This document shows, one piece after another, positions 33,977 to 43,238 of a stretch of DNA of 64,000 bases. The position numbers and the translations under genes were made by a program. Within the stretch, counting starts at the first letter, position 1, and each line of letters starts with the position of its first letter. The notes below the pieces were generated by a model that worked only from the letters and a program-made list of their open reading frames with translations, was not told the origin of the DNA and made no database searches. Origin of the DNA: Polynucleobacter nymphae (GTDB lineage Bacteria > Pseudomonadota > Gammaproteobacteria > Burkholderiales > Burkholderiaceae); contig NZ_JACVPA010000001.1 in assembly GCF_018882155.1 (NCBI RefSeq), forward strand, positions 868,001 to 932,000, read 5' to 3'.

Positions 33977-35425
33977 CTAGATAAATTTAATGCGGCGGGC
34001 AGCAAACGCTACCATCTTCAGCAGCAGCCAGCCGTGACTCCAGCGAGAGATGTTGGTCTCACCATAACGTCTTGCACGATACCGAATGGGCACCTCAACA
34101 ATCTTTAAATTTAATCGTGCTGCGCCAAAGAGTAAGTCAAAATCACCAAAGGGATCAAAGTCACCAAAATATTTGCGATTATGAGCAATACGTTCGTAGT
34201 CGGCTTTCCAGAGCACCTTCGTGCCGCACAAGGTATCCCGAATAGGTTGGCCAATCAACCAACTAAATGCCCATGAGAAAAACTTATTACCTAATAAATT
34301 GAGGAAACGCATCGCTTCGTCTTGCATGGGGTATACCAAACGTACGCCATTGACAAACTCACCTAGGCCGCTAGCAATAATGGTATAGCAGCGTGTTAAA
34401 TCTTCGGGTGGAACAGTGATGTCGGCATCTAGAATCATTAAGATATCACCAGTAGCGGCATCAAATCCATTACGTACTGCATTGCCTTTACCTTTACCGG
34501 TTTGCTTAAGTAATTTGCAATTGCAATCCGGGCGCTTAGCTATTTCACTAGCGATCATGTCGTAAGTATCGTCAGTGGAGTTGCCTTCCACAAAAATGAT
34601 CTCTGTCCCAGAACCCATCTGGGGAACGCGCTCAAAGAGTTCGGCAATATGGCCAGACTCATTGCGGGCAGCAATGATGACTGAGACGCTAGGGTTTTTC
34701 TTTTCTTGTAATCCTACGGGCCTAGCAATCATGAAATTAGTAATTGCCAATAACTCAAATGGCCAAATTTTGGCGAGGTAGCGATTACAAAAATTCGAGA
34801 TGAGTGGAATATTGATCGGTGTAATAATTTCGCGCCACTGCCGCAAGTTCTCATACTGAGAAATCTCCAGCAGATTATTCATATCATGGCGGGTAAGCCA
34901 GTTCTGCGGCAAATTTGGGGTAGCCAAACCTAAAGCACGTGCAGCACGTAAAGGTAAACTCCAGGCATGACTAAAAAAGTTCAATACGATCCGCGTGTCT
35001 GCATGACAATATGGACGAATGCCATCTAACATCGTTTGCACATCCCATAGATCGTTCACCAGATCTGAGATCACAATGTAATCAAAGATCTGATCACCCA
35101 GATCAAGCTGATGGGCATCGGCATGGATAAATTGCAAATGGGAATAATGCTTACGCGCCTTAATTAGTGCTTGCTCACTGAAATCTACTCCCACCCCCAA
35201 AGAGGGCTTGAGGGCATGGAGTAAGGCACCATTACGACAGCCAAGCTCTAAAACCTTGCAATCACTTGGTATGATATTTTGGTAAATATGCGCTAACTTC
35301 TTTTGGTAGTAAGCGCCCCAAGAATGCGAAGCTGAGCCATTTGCCTGATCCCAAAATTGCTCTCGCGTCTGCTGATACTCTGAAAACTCTAATTCGTAGG
35401 GATTGGTGTCTGGGCTTATATTCAT
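33977..35425 (-). CDS. Fused class I methyltransferase and family 2 glycosyltransferase
   Basis: 482 residues. The N-terminal part (about 40-190) is a SAM-dependent methyltransferase with CKVLELGCRNGALLHALKPSLGVGVDFSEQAL and the FDYIVISDLVNDLWD segment. The C-terminal part (about 245-480) is a GT2 domain with VSVIIAARNESGHIAELFERV, the nucleotide-binding EGNSTDDTYD, and ILDADITVPPED as the DxD motif. It ends with basic residues and lacks membrane helices, resembling dolichyl-phosphate-mannose-synthase-type domains (GTKVLWKADYERI). It is monocistronic and convergent with the GT-C-like gene, 7 nt apart. Confidence 0.87.
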   Translation of the reverse strand: MNISPDTNPYELEFSEYQQTREQFWDQANGSASHSWGAYYQKKLAHIYQNIIPSDCKVLELGCRNGALLHALKPSLGVGVDFSEQALIKARKHYSHLQFIHADAHQLDLGDQIFDYIVISDLVNDLWDVQTMLDGIRPYCHADTRIVLNFFSHAWSLPLRAARALGLATPNLPQNWLTRHDMNNLLEISQYENLRQWREIITPINIPLISNFCNRYLAKIWPFELLAITNFMIARPVGLQEKKNPSVSVIIAARNESGHIAELFERVPQMGSGTEIIFVEGNSTDDTYDMIASEIAKRPDCNCKLLKQTGKGKGNAVRNGFDAATGDILMILDADITVPPEDLTRCYTIIASGLGEFVNGVRLVYPMQDEAMRFLNLLGNKFFSWAFSWLIGQPIRDTLCGTKVLWKADYERIAHNRKYFGDFDPFGDFDLLFGAARLNLKIVEVPIRYRARRYGETNISRWSHGWLLLKMVAFAARRIKFI

Positions 35426-35499
35426 AACAAGAATATAACCTAGCTTAAGGCTTGCAAGCCTAAATCATGCTCTATAAAGTACTGTGGTTTGTATTCTAT

Positions 35500-36789
35500 T
35501 TACTTCTCTAGTGCTCCATAAATCACCGCATTGAGCTGCTCACGATGAACTTTCCGAATTTCTCCTGGCGCTACACCCATCATGACGACTACCATTTGTT
35601 CCTTTGGATCAGCCCAAAAAATAGTGCCATAAGCGCCATTCCAAGTGAAGTCGCCAACATTACCGTTGATGGTTGAAAGACCGCGCTCCATACGCACCGC
35701 CACACCTAAGCCAAAGCCGTAACCAACGCGACCTGGCTCAGTGGCACCCACATTATTTTTAATGTCTTTGTTTAAGTGATTTGAAGTCATAAAAGCGACT
35801 GTCTGCGGACCTAATACTCTTTTACCTTCGAGACTTCCACCATTGAGCAACATTTGACCAAAACGAATGTAGTCTCCTGCTGTTGAATAGGCGCACGAGC
35901 CACCGCAATCAAACTTCACTTTTTGTGTATGAATATCTACCTTCTGGGGCTTTCCCGTAAGCGGGTCTATTGGCAATGGTTGTGCCAAGCGTGGCCGATC
36001 TTTTTCCGCAAGCTCAAAGGTAGTGTTGGGCATTCCTACCTTATTCCAAATGCGTTCTTGCATTACTGCACCCAAAGGTTTGCCGGCGATCTTCTCCTCA
36101 ATCACACCTAGAACATCTAAACCAAAACCATAGTCCCATGTGGTGCCAGGCTCATAGAGCAAAGGTGCGGCTGCTAACTTGTCAATAAACTCTTGCGCGT
36201 TGTATTGAACTGCTGCCGGAGCTGAGCCTGCTGGATAAAATTTATGGACAGGGGTCGTACCACGACCACCATAGGTAAGTCCGTTGGTATGACGCATGAG
36301 ATCTTGAATCGTGATGGGATTTTTTGCTGGCACCAGATTTAACTTGCCGTCTGAATCCATCTGCCCAACTTTCATATCCTTAAACTGCGGAAGCCAATTG
36401 GAGATTGGTGCATTTAGAGGTAATTTACCTTCCTCGTAAAAAGTGAGACCACTTACAGTTGCCATCACCTTAGTCATTGATGCCAAATTAAAAATGGCAT
36501 CTATTGTCATGGGTTTGTTATTGGCCTTATCGAGATAGCCATATGGCTTGTAAATGACCAACTTGCCATTTTTAGACACCGCCAATACTGCGCCAGCCAT
36601 ATTATTGCTAGTGATTTGATCTGCAAAGAAAGCGTCAATTCTTTTAAGGCCATCTTGGGTGAAGCCTTGACCAGGAGGGTTACTCAGAGGCAAAGGTGCT
36701 TTTGATGTATCGGCCGCAAACAGAGGGGAGCTTAGGAGCAAGCAAGCCCCTAGGGCGATAGATAGGTCAATCAGCGCTAATTTCTTCAT
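35500..36789 (-). CDS. Beta-lactamase-family serine hydrolase (class C/EstB-like)
   Basis: 429-residue exported serine hydrolase. The signal peptide ends at about residue 25 (SPLFAAD). The active-site SxxK is NLASMTKVMATVSGL, with the second-motif Tyr probably in CAYSTAGDYIRFG. Members include esterases and D-amino-acid peptidases; they are not necessarily resistance enzymes. It stands alone and diverges from cysI. The physiological substrate is unknown. Confidence 0.87.
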   Translation of the reverse strand: MKKLALIDLSIALGACLLLSSPLFAADTSKAPLPLSNPPGQGFTQDGLKRIDAFFADQITSNNMAGAVLAVSKNGKLVIYKPYGYLDKANNKPMTIDAIFNLASMTKVMATVSGLTFYEEGKLPLNAPISNWLPQFKDMKVGQMDSDGKLNLVPAKNPITIQDLMRHTNGLTYGGRGTTPVHKFYPAGSAPAAVQYNAQEFIDKLAAAPLLYEPGTTWDYGFGLDVLGVIEEKIAGKPLGAVMQERIWNKVGMPNTTFELAEKDRPRLAQPLPIDPLTGKPQKVDIHTQKVKFDCGGSCAYSTAGDYIRFGQMLLNGGSLEGKRVLGPQTVAFMTSNHLNKDIKNNVGATEPGRVGYGFGLGVAVRMERGLSTINGNVGDFTWNGAYGTIFWADPKEQMVVVMMGVAPGEIRKVHREQLNAVIYGALEK

Positions 36790-36890
36790 TTTCTCTCCAA
36801 ATTTTTCTATTTTTTCTATGAGGCTCGTCTTGGTGCGGGCCCTTTAAAGCTATTGAAGCAGACTTTTGCAGTCTAAATACACTTTCTATC

Positions 36891-36913
36891 CTATATAGCC
36901 AAAGGTTATATAG
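36891..36913. promoter_or_regulatory. Inverted repeat upstream of cysI
   Basis: CTATATAGCC-AAA-GGTTATATAG: 10-bp arms with one mismatch, 54 bp before the cysI ATG. Placement suits an activator site of a LysR-type regulator such as CysB/Cbl, but the assignment is inference. Confidence 0.42.
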
Positions 36914-36967
36914 AGCCGACTTTTAAGTAGTTTGATGAATATTGAATGGCCCTGACAATCGTGGGCT

Positions 36968-38689
36968 ATGTATAAATATGACCACATTGACCAAACCCTA
37001 GTAGATCAACGGGTTGCCCAATTTAGGGATCAGGTTGCAAGGCGCCTAAATGGCACCTTAGCCGAAGAAGAGTTTCGTCCACTGCGCCTGCAAAATGGTC
37101 TTTATCACCAGCGCCATGCTTATATGCTGCGTGTTGCCATACCCTATGGTCTATTAAGCTCTCAGCAACTCAGAACCCTAGCCGTCATTTCCGAAAAATA
37201 TGACCGTGGCTATGGTCACTTCACAACCCGTCAAAATATTCAGTTCAACTGGGTTACCTTAGAAGATACACCTGATATTTTGGCTGACCTTGCCAAAGTA
37301 GAAATGCATGCGATTCAAACTTCAGGTAACTGTATCCGCAATATTACGAGCGATGCTTTTGCTGGAGTGGCTGACGATGAATATGTTGATCCCCGCCCCG
37401 TTTGTGAATTGCTCCGCCAATGGTCAACACTGCATCCTGAATTTGCCCATCTGCCACGCAAGTTTAAGTTCGCCATCAATGGCGCCAAAGAAGATCGTAC
37501 GGTATTACTCTGTCATGACGTCGGTATTGAGCTTAAGAAGAGTGCCAATATCAACAACGGTGAACTGACGGATGGACTCACTGCGGACATCTACGCAGGT
37601 GGTGGCATGGGCCGCACTCCCATCTTAGGATCACTGATTAAAACTGGTTTGCCATGGCAACTGCTACCCAGTTACCTTACTGCCCTGCTGCGTGTCTATA
37701 ACCGCTTTGGCAGAAGAGACAATCTCTATAAAGCCCGTATCAAGATTTTGGTCAAAGCATTGGGCCCGGAAGAATTTGCCCGCCAAGTTGAAAGTGAATG
37801 GCAACATATTCAAAATGGGGATGATAATTTCACCCAAGCTGAATGGAGTCGGGTTGCCAAACACTTCACTAAGCCTGCATATCAAAGTTTAGAAAAACTC
37901 TCCACTGAGCAAGTGCTAGAGCTTGCTTCAAATACAGATACAGCGGCATTTCAACGCTGGCTTGAGCGCAATGTCAAAGATCATCAAGTGCCGGGCTATG
38001 CCAGCGTGATTTTGTCGCTCAAACCGCATGGCACAGTAGCGCCTGGTGATGCCACCACTGCGCAGATGAATGCCATCGCCAATTTAGCAGATCAATACTC
38101 TTTTGGTGAACTGCGCGTTACCCACGAACAAAATTTAGTACTAGCCGATGTGGAGCAAAGAAAACTATTTGAGCTATGGCAAGCGGCTAAGCAACAGTAT
38201 GTGGCGCTGCCTAATATAGGCTTGCTGACTGACATCATTGCTTGCCCAGGTGGTGATTTTTGCTCACTAGCCAATGCTAAATCTCTGCCAATAGCCAAAG
38301 CCATTCAGGAACGCTTTGATGACTTAGATTATTTATTTGATCTAGGGGATATCAGCGTCAATATCTCAGGCTGTATTAACTCTTGCGGCCATCACCATGT
38401 GGGTAATATTGGTGTACTCGGTGTCGATAAAGATGGTGAAGAGTGGTATCAAATCACTTTAGGTGGCGAGCAAGGCAATGCCGCTGCGATTGGCAAAGTC
38501 ATTGGCCCTTCTTTTTATGCTGATGAAATCCCCGACGTCATCAGCAAAATTATCAATACCTACACTAAGCATCGTAGTGCAGATGAATCCTTTATTGAGG
38601 CTTATCGCAGATTAGGTGTAACACCTTTCAAAGAAGCTGCCTATCAAGATAAAAAAGAAAAGGCAGAAGTCATGGGGAGTGCTGCATGA
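36968..38689 (+). CDS. cysI: Assimilatory sulfite (or nitrite) reductase hemoprotein
   Basis: 573-residue siroheme/[4Fe-4S] reductase that makes sulfide from sulfite for cysteine synthesis. The four cluster ligands are Cys426 and Cys432 (CPGGDFC) and Cys469 and Cys473 (CINSC), with the following GHHHVGNIGV. The N-terminal repeat has FRPLRLQNGLYHQRHAYMLRVAIPYG and RGYGHFTTRQNIQFNWV. Length matches CysI (about 570). It is overlapped by the DUF934 gene (ATGA) and followed by cobA, which makes the siroheme precursor, so the cluster is coherent. No CysJ flavoprotein is present; the electron donor is probably ferredoxin or a separate protein. Confidence 0.92.
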   Translation: MYKYDHIDQTLVDQRVAQFRDQVARRLNGTLAEEEFRPLRLQNGLYHQRHAYMLRVAIPYGLLSSQQLRTLAVISEKYDRGYGHFTTRQNIQFNWVTLEDTPDILADLAKVEMHAIQTSGNCIRNITSDAFAGVADDEYVDPRPVCELLRQWSTLHPEFAHLPRKFKFAINGAKEDRTVLLCHDVGIELKKSANINNGELTDGLTADIYAGGGMGRTPILGSLIKTGLPWQLLPSYLTALLRVYNRFGRRDNLYKARIKILVKALGPEEFARQVESEWQHIQNGDDNFTQAEWSRVAKHFTKPAYQSLEKLSTEQVLELASNTDTAAFQRWLERNVKDHQVPGYASVILSLKPHGTVAPGDATTAQMNAIANLADQYSFGELRVTHEQNLVLADVEQRKLFELWQAAKQQYVALPNIGLLTDIIACPGGDFCSLANAKSLPIAKAIQERFDDLDYLFDLGDISVNISGCINSCGHHHVGNIGVLGVDKDGEEWYQITLGGEQGNAAAIGKVIGPSFYADEIPDVISKIINTYTKHRSADESFIEAYRRLGVTPFKEAAYQDKKEKAEVMGSAA

Positions 38690-39318
38690 CCATCAATACG
38701 ATTGCAAGCCATGAGCAAATCTTGCACTTCCCAAGCGAGGGACAACCCCATCTATCAAGCAATGAGTGGCTTATCTGGAATGGTAGCCAAGATGAAGCTG
38801 GGAATGTTACCCTCCCCGATTTAGAGAATAGTCAATTTAAAAAAGTACTGGTGCCCTTTACTTGGTGGCGTAGTCAACTTGATGCACATCACAATGAAGC
38901 TGACATAGAAGCCGACATAGAAGCCAAAGCCAAGTTAGGCCAAATGGGTGTTTGGTTTGCGGCGGATGACGATATTCTCAAATATGCGGATCTGATTGAA
39001 GAAGGAAAGCATTATTGGCTATTAGTAGCTGCGCACTTCCCGATTTTTAGAGATGGTAGAAGCTTTAGTACTGCAGCGCTACTGAGAGATCGTTTCCAAT
39101 GGGATGCCGAAATTCGGGCGATTGGTGATGTGCTGATCGATCAACTCTTACAAGGAGCAAGAGTCGGCTTTGATAGCTTTGCATTGCGCCCAGATCAAAA
39201 GGTTGATGTTGCCCTAAAACAATTTGATTTATTTACAGTAAGCACTCAAAACAGTTGGCGCGGCCAAAGAACTTTGCTGCAAAGCGCGCAATCGGAAGCA
39301 CACTTAGTTAATGCATAG
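38686..39318 (+). CDS. DUF934-family protein, sulfite-reduction partner
   Basis: 210-residue soluble protein of the DUF934 family, which in betaproteobacteria and relatives sits directly after the cysI-like gene. The core is KKVLVPFTWWRSQLDAHHNE, then LGVWF-type strands, FPIFRDGRSFSTAALLRDRFQWDAEIRAIGDVLIDQL and RVGFDSFALRPDQ. It starts inside cysI (ATGA). It has been suggested to support sulfite reduction; its biochemistry is unclear. Confidence 0.87.
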   Translation: MTINTIASHEQILHFPSEGQPHLSSNEWLIWNGSQDEAGNVTLPDLENSQFKKVLVPFTWWRSQLDAHHNEADIEADIEAKAKLGQMGVWFAADDDILKYADLIEEGKHYWLLVAAHFPIFRDGRSFSTAALLRDRFQWDAEIRAIGDVLIDQLLQGARVGFDSFALRPDQKVDVALKQFDLFTVSTQNSWRGQRTLLQSAQSEAHLVNA

Positions 39319-39342
39319 CCGATACATAACTAATACACAGTC

Positions 39343-40146
39343 ATGACAAGCCATTCTTCTCCCGGAAAAGTCTATTTAGTTGGCGCTGGCCCTGGCGCTG
39401 CTGATCTCATTACTGTTCGTGGTGCTAAGCTCTTAGCCAAAGCAGATATTGTGTTTCATGATGCGCTGGTGGAGCCAGAGATGCTCGATCTGTGCCCACA
39501 AGCAATCAAAGTGCCAGTTGGTAAGCGCTGCGGCAAGCTCTCCTCTGCACAGCACTTTATTAATAAGCGCTTGGTTGATGCAGCTAAGCAATACAAAACC
39601 ATCGTCCGGCTCAAGGGTGGTGACCCTATGCTCTTTGGTAGAGCTGATGAAGAAATCCAGTCCTTATCTAAAGCAGGGGTTGAAGTAGAAGTTGTTCCAG
39701 GAATCACTGCAGCATTAGCTGGTGCAGCGAGCATTGGCCAATCACTGACATTGCGTGGGGTCTCACGTAGCGTGGCTTTTATTACGCTAGCGCAAGCAAC
39801 AGAAAAGAGAGGCGAAGGGCAACCTATTAGTAACCCCAGTGCAGATACCTTGGTGTACTACATGGGGCGTAAAGATACCGCCAAGATTGCACATCAATTA
39901 ATAGATGAACAACGCGATCATCATGCTAATACTCCTGTACATATTTTAGAAGCAGTGAGCACCAAGCGAGAACGTCAGTGGTCTAGTACTTTAGGCGAAC
40001 TCGCTTTAGGTAAAGCAGACTCCTGGTTTGATAGCAGCTCACCAGCGCTGATTATGATTGGTGAGGCGTTAAGAGAAAAAATAGTGGAAAATCATTTGCT
40101 CATCGACAGAGGTGATGATGCTGAATATCAGAAACGCTTTGGATAA
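39343..40146 (+). CDS. cobA: Uroporphyrinogen-III C-methyltransferase
   Basis: 267-residue single-function SUMT that methylates uroporphyrinogen III twice to precorrin-2, the entry to siroheme. It has the N-terminal GKVYLVGAGPGAADLITVRGAKLLAKADIVFHDALV, then VRLKGGDPMLFGRADEE and VPGITAALAGAASIG. It is not fused to the CysG dehydrogenase/chelatase part. A CbiX-type chelatase is encoded 350 nt away on the other strand and could complete the pathway. Confidence 0.94.
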   Translation: MTSHSSPGKVYLVGAGPGAADLITVRGAKLLAKADIVFHDALVEPEMLDLCPQAIKVPVGKRCGKLSSAQHFINKRLVDAAKQYKTIVRLKGGDPMLFGRADEEIQSLSKAGVEVEVVPGITAALAGAASIGQSLTLRGVSRSVAFITLAQATEKRGEGQPISNPSADTLVYYMGRKDTAKIAHQLIDEQRDHHANTPVHILEAVSTKRERQWSSTLGELALGKADSWFDSSSPALIMIGEALREKIVENHLLIDRGDDAEYQKRFG

Positions 40147-40149
40147 ATT

Positions 40150-40353
40150 TTAAGAGCTAGCTTTAGCTTGACGTTGCTTAATGAGTTCTGCGGCAGGTAT
40201 GCGCTGCACTTTACCATCCAACATTATCACAATTGCTGTATTTGTCTGAATGGCCAAGTCGATAGCTGCTTGACCGGCTCTTTGCATAGCATAGTAAGAA
40301 CCTGCAATATCAGGGTCCGCTGAATCTCGTATGTCTTTAATTTTTGCGCTCAT
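40150..40353 (-). CDS. Small hypothetical protein, 67 residues
   Basis: Soluble protein MSAKIKDIRDSADPDIAGSY... with an alternating pattern ending in a basic tail (AELIKQRQAKASS). It has a good ribosome site (GGAG, 7 nt before the ATG). No family recognised. The middle stretch (AGQAAIDLAIQTNTAIVIMLDGKVQRIPAAEL) looks like an antitoxin or small regulatory fold, but this is only an impression. It converges with cobA, 4 nt apart. Confidence 0.6.
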   Translation of the reverse strand: MSAKIKDIRDSADPDIAGSYYAMQRAGQAAIDLAIQTNTAIVIMLDGKVQRIPAAELIKQRQAKASS

Positions 40354-40497
40354 ACCTTAACTCCAATCGCTTTGCTCTGGAGGAGTTTTATCTCCATAAA
40401 ATCCTACAAACATAATGATCTTCTTTATTGGTTGCATACGCGTCATTTTAAGCAGTCACCTGTAAAAGCTTTTCATATTCCGGAAAAATAAGACTAC

Positions 40498-40866
40498 TTA
40501 TGGGGACATAGCCCGACACCCAAAATCAACAATCGCCTGTAAAACCGCTTGGTCCTCACCAACAGCGCTCGTCGCGCTTAAAGTAATCTGCGGAAACTTT
40601 GTTTGGCACTCTTTCAGTAGGACCGGAAAATCATTTCTTAAGTGGCCACCCTGACCAAAAAATATGGGTACTACGGTAATTTGGGTGGCTCCCTGAAGGC
40701 TTAAACTCCTCACAGCCTCTTCCAAGCTAGGCTGCATCATTTCTAAGAAGGCGAGCTCTACTGGGATCCCAGCATGCTGGGCACGCCATAAGGAGACCAG
40801 CGTATCAAAAGGCTCGCGCCACCGAATATCGCGGGCCCCGTGGCCAAACAGGATAATTGCTTTCAT
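40498..40866 (-). CDS. CbiX/SirB-like sirohydrochlorin chelatase
   Basis: 122-residue small class II chelatase that inserts metal (cobalt or iron) into sirohydrochlorin. The metal-binding His residues are in the N-terminal LFGHGARD and in FGQGGHLRNDFP. The short length is that of the single-domain CbiX-S/SirB form. In this context, beside cobA and cysI, it most likely makes siroheme, although a cobaltochelatase function cannot be excluded. Confidence 0.86.
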   Translation of the reverse strand: MKAIILFGHGARDIRWREPFDTLVSLWRAQHAGIPVELAFLEMMQPSLEEAVRSLSLQGATQITVVPIFFGQGGHLRNDFPVLLKECQTKFPQITLSATSAVGEDQAVLQAIVDFGCRAMSP

Positions 40867-40945
40867 ATATGTCAGATCTTGTAGATAATTTTCTAAACTG
40901 TCGTAAGCTTAACCTTAATTACTATTCCTACCAAGCGGCGCCCTT

Positions 40946-41965
40946 ATGACCACTCTCCTGAGTCAAACCTGGTTCATCATTTTGATGAGCATTACCTTAA
41001 TTGGTGGAGTTCTAGCTGCTGTGCATCATGCAGAAGTCATTGCCCATAAAACGGGTGAGCCCTATGGCTCCTTGGTGCTTGCCATCTGCGTCACGGTTAT
41101 TGAGGTTTCACTCATCATCTCGATGATGCTCACAGGGCATGAGGGCTCACAATTTATTGCTAGAGATGCGGTGTTTGCTACCGTGATGATTGTCATGAAC
41201 GGTGTGATTGGTCTGTGCATTTTTATTGGCGGCCTTAAGCATCATGAAATGACTTTTCGCAATGAGGGTACTAACTCAGCGCTCGCAGTCCTCACTGCCC
41301 TAGCCACCTTCATTTTGATCATGCCGATTGTGACTGTGAGTACACCAGGGCCAGACTTTACTAAAAGCCAACTTGCATTTGCTGGTACAGCTTGTTTTGC
41401 TTTGTATATTGCTTTTCTCTTTTTTCAAACGGTGAGCCATCGCGACTATTACTTACCTAAAGCTGAAGATCAGAAAACCGATGTGAATTTTCATGCAGAT
41501 AAACCCAGTAACCTCAAAACTGCAGTAAGCGGAGTACTGCTCGTTCTGTCCCTGATCGTCGTCGTTGGGCTAGCAGAATTACTCAGCCCTGCGATTGAGG
41601 CAGGTGTTGAAGCTGTGGGCGCTCCTAAGACGATTGTGGGCATTGCCATTGCCCTACTCGTACTACTGCCAGAAGGATTTGCCGCAGTCCGGGCAGCTAG
41701 AGCCAATCGCTTGCAAAGTAGCTTGAACTTAGCTCTAGGATCGGCATTAGCCAGTATTGGGCTATCCATTCCAGCGATTGCGGCCATTGCCATCTTCTTT
41801 GATTTACCGCTCAGCCTAGGCATTAGCAACCTCAATATGACATTGATGTATTTGTCATTCTTTATTGGGGCCTTAACACTTGCTATTGGTAGAACCACCC
41901 TATTGCAAGGGGTAGTGCATCTGATTATTTTCTTTGAGTATCTATTTTTAAGTTTAGTACCTTAG
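40946..41965 (+). CDS. chaA: Calcium/proton antiporter, ChaA-like
   Basis: 339-residue membrane protein with about eleven helices in two related halves (CaCA superfamily). The acidic signature helices are PYGSLVLAICVTVIEVSLIISMMLTG and VGIAIALLVLLPEGFAAVRAARANR, and SSLNLALGSALASIGLSIPAIA follows. It exports Ca2+ (or Na+/K+) in exchange for H+. A single gene, diverging from the CbiX-type chelatase gene. Confidence 0.88.
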   Translation: MTTLLSQTWFIILMSITLIGGVLAAVHHAEVIAHKTGEPYGSLVLAICVTVIEVSLIISMMLTGHEGSQFIARDAVFATVMIVMNGVIGLCIFIGGLKHHEMTFRNEGTNSALAVLTALATFILIMPIVTVSTPGPDFTKSQLAFAGTACFALYIAFLFFQTVSHRDYYLPKAEDQKTDVNFHADKPSNLKTAVSGVLLVLSLIVVVGLAELLSPAIEAGVEAVGAPKTIVGIAIALLVLLPEGFAAVRAARANRLQSSLNLALGSALASIGLSIPAIAAIAIFFDLPLSLGISNLNMTLMYLSFFIGALTLAIGRTTLLQGVVHLIIFFEYLFLSLVP

Positions 41966-41977
41966 CAAGACTTAAGC

Positions 41978-42220
41978 TTAATTCTGCGGGCAGGCCTTAG
42001 ATAAAAAATGCACTAGACGAATTAAAACAGGATCCCAAGATAAAGGGTCTACCGTCGAGGACTCTTTGCTAGGCTTGGGCTCTGGAATAGCATTAGAGAG
42101 GACCTGCGCAACTGAATTTTTCTGAGTGGGCTTGCACAATAAACTGACAGCGCCCTGAAATAAAACAAATCCCAGTAGGACAACTGCAATGACAGCAATG
42201 AGTATTTGGCGATTCATCAA
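41978..42220 (-). CDS. Small membrane-anchored hypothetical protein
   Basis: 80 residues. One N-terminal hydrophobic helix (about 4-24) is followed by a polar tail with two Cys residues. It could be a signal-anchored periplasmic protein. The second ATG (Met2) is equally possible. It lies 16 nt behind the DUF3108 gene and is probably co-transcribed. No family recognised. Confidence 0.6.
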   Translation of the reverse strand: MMNRQILIAVIAVVLLGFVLFQGAVSLLCKPTQKNSVAQVLSNAIPEPKPSKESSTVDPLSWDPVLIRLVHFLSKACPQN

Positions 42221-42236
42221 AACGTCCTAAGCATCC

Positions 42237-43046
42237 CTACATTGCAGGGATTTTTTTCAAATCAATCTGAATAGTTGCCCCATATTGCGCGTTTAGGCCA
42301 ATCACTGAGCGCAGCGGTATATGCTCTTTTTCTGAAAACCAGACTTCAAAGGTAGCGGTGTCATCTTTTGAGGTGGTCTTGTAATATCGAACAGCCTTGA
42401 CCTTAGCGCCATCAAACGGAAACTCCCAAGGCTCGCCACGCACTAAGGTATAGGTCTTGAGAGACCGTCCATCGGTTACTGGCAGCGTAATTGATTTAGC
42501 AGGCAAGTCACGGCCAATAAATTGATAGCCTACTGTGAGCATGTCATACAAGCGGCCAGTAAAAGGGGCATTGCCAACGGGAGGGGTGCGTGAAGACACT
42601 TTATAAAAATTCAATAGATTCTTTTCTACCTTGGCAATCAGTAATTCGGTATTGCCGCGCTTCTCTTGATAGGTGTTAGTTACAAAACCCTCTTTGGTAA
42701 TGGTCCCAACAGAATCGCGTAATAACTTTTGATCCGCCAGTACTGTAGAGAGCACAGAGCCTAAAGTGCCCGTCGAGTTGATATGGTATTGGTCTTTGCG
42801 TAGATCCACTTTATCCACCACTGTAGCTACTTGCATCGAGCCCTTGACTAAACTTAATACTTGCTCATAAGGGCTTGGCGCTTCGCCAGATTGTTTTAAG
42901 TAGGCTGCGCGTTTGGTGGGATCAGCAGTGATTTTCAGATCGTATTCAAACTGAATGGTTTGGGCGCTAGCCCCAAAAGCAGACAAGGCAAAGATGATGA
43001 GGGCAGCAATCTGCCTAGCATCAGGTGACAATGGAATATTTTTCAT
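42237..43046 (-). CDS. DUF3108-family exported protein
   Basis: 269 residues with a signal peptide (to about residue 28, FGASAQT). The body FEYDLKITADPTKRAAYLKQ, VRYYKTTSKDDTATFEVWFSEKEHIPLRSVI matches the DUF3108 domain, a beta-rich envelope protein of unknown function. It is the first gene of a two-gene - strand unit and diverges from the WecA/WbpL-like gene. Confidence 0.8.
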   Translation of the reverse strand: MKNIPLSPDARQIAALIIFALSAFGASAQTIQFEYDLKITADPTKRAAYLKQSGEAPSPYEQVLSLVKGSMQVATVVDKVDLRKDQYHINSTGTLGSVLSTVLADQKLLRDSVGTITKEGFVTNTYQEKRGNTELLIAKVEKNLLNFYKVSSRTPPVGNAPFTGRLYDMLTVGYQFIGRDLPAKSITLPVTDGRSLKTYTLVRGEPWEFPFDGAKVKAVRYYKTTSKDDTATFEVWFSEKEHIPLRSVIGLNAQYGATIQIDLKKIPAM

Positions 43047-43238
43047 CGTCCTATTTTATAAGCAATCACCCCTTCAGCGTGGCTGAAATTTACTCCCCCC
43101 TTTTTTTGATGTTAGATTTTTGAACACTATTGCCGCCCATCACCCCCCTTCGCATCAAAGATTCAAAGCTACAAAACGCTCAGAGTGCTAGGGTTATTAC
43201 TATCAAATCGGGAGAAGCCAGAAATATTCTCGAAAAAT

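Noticed and set aside
40357-40446. 29-codon ORF (MTRMQPIKKIIMFVGFYGDK...) just before the 67-residue gene on the - strand
   Set aside because: It has no ribosome site, it is very short, and it covers the ribosome site of the next gene. It may be a decayed partner gene but cannot be supported.
41491-41898. 135-codon - strand ORF inside the ChaA-like gene
   Set aside because: Antisense shadow of a membrane protein; low-complexity Ser/Ala/Thr composition.
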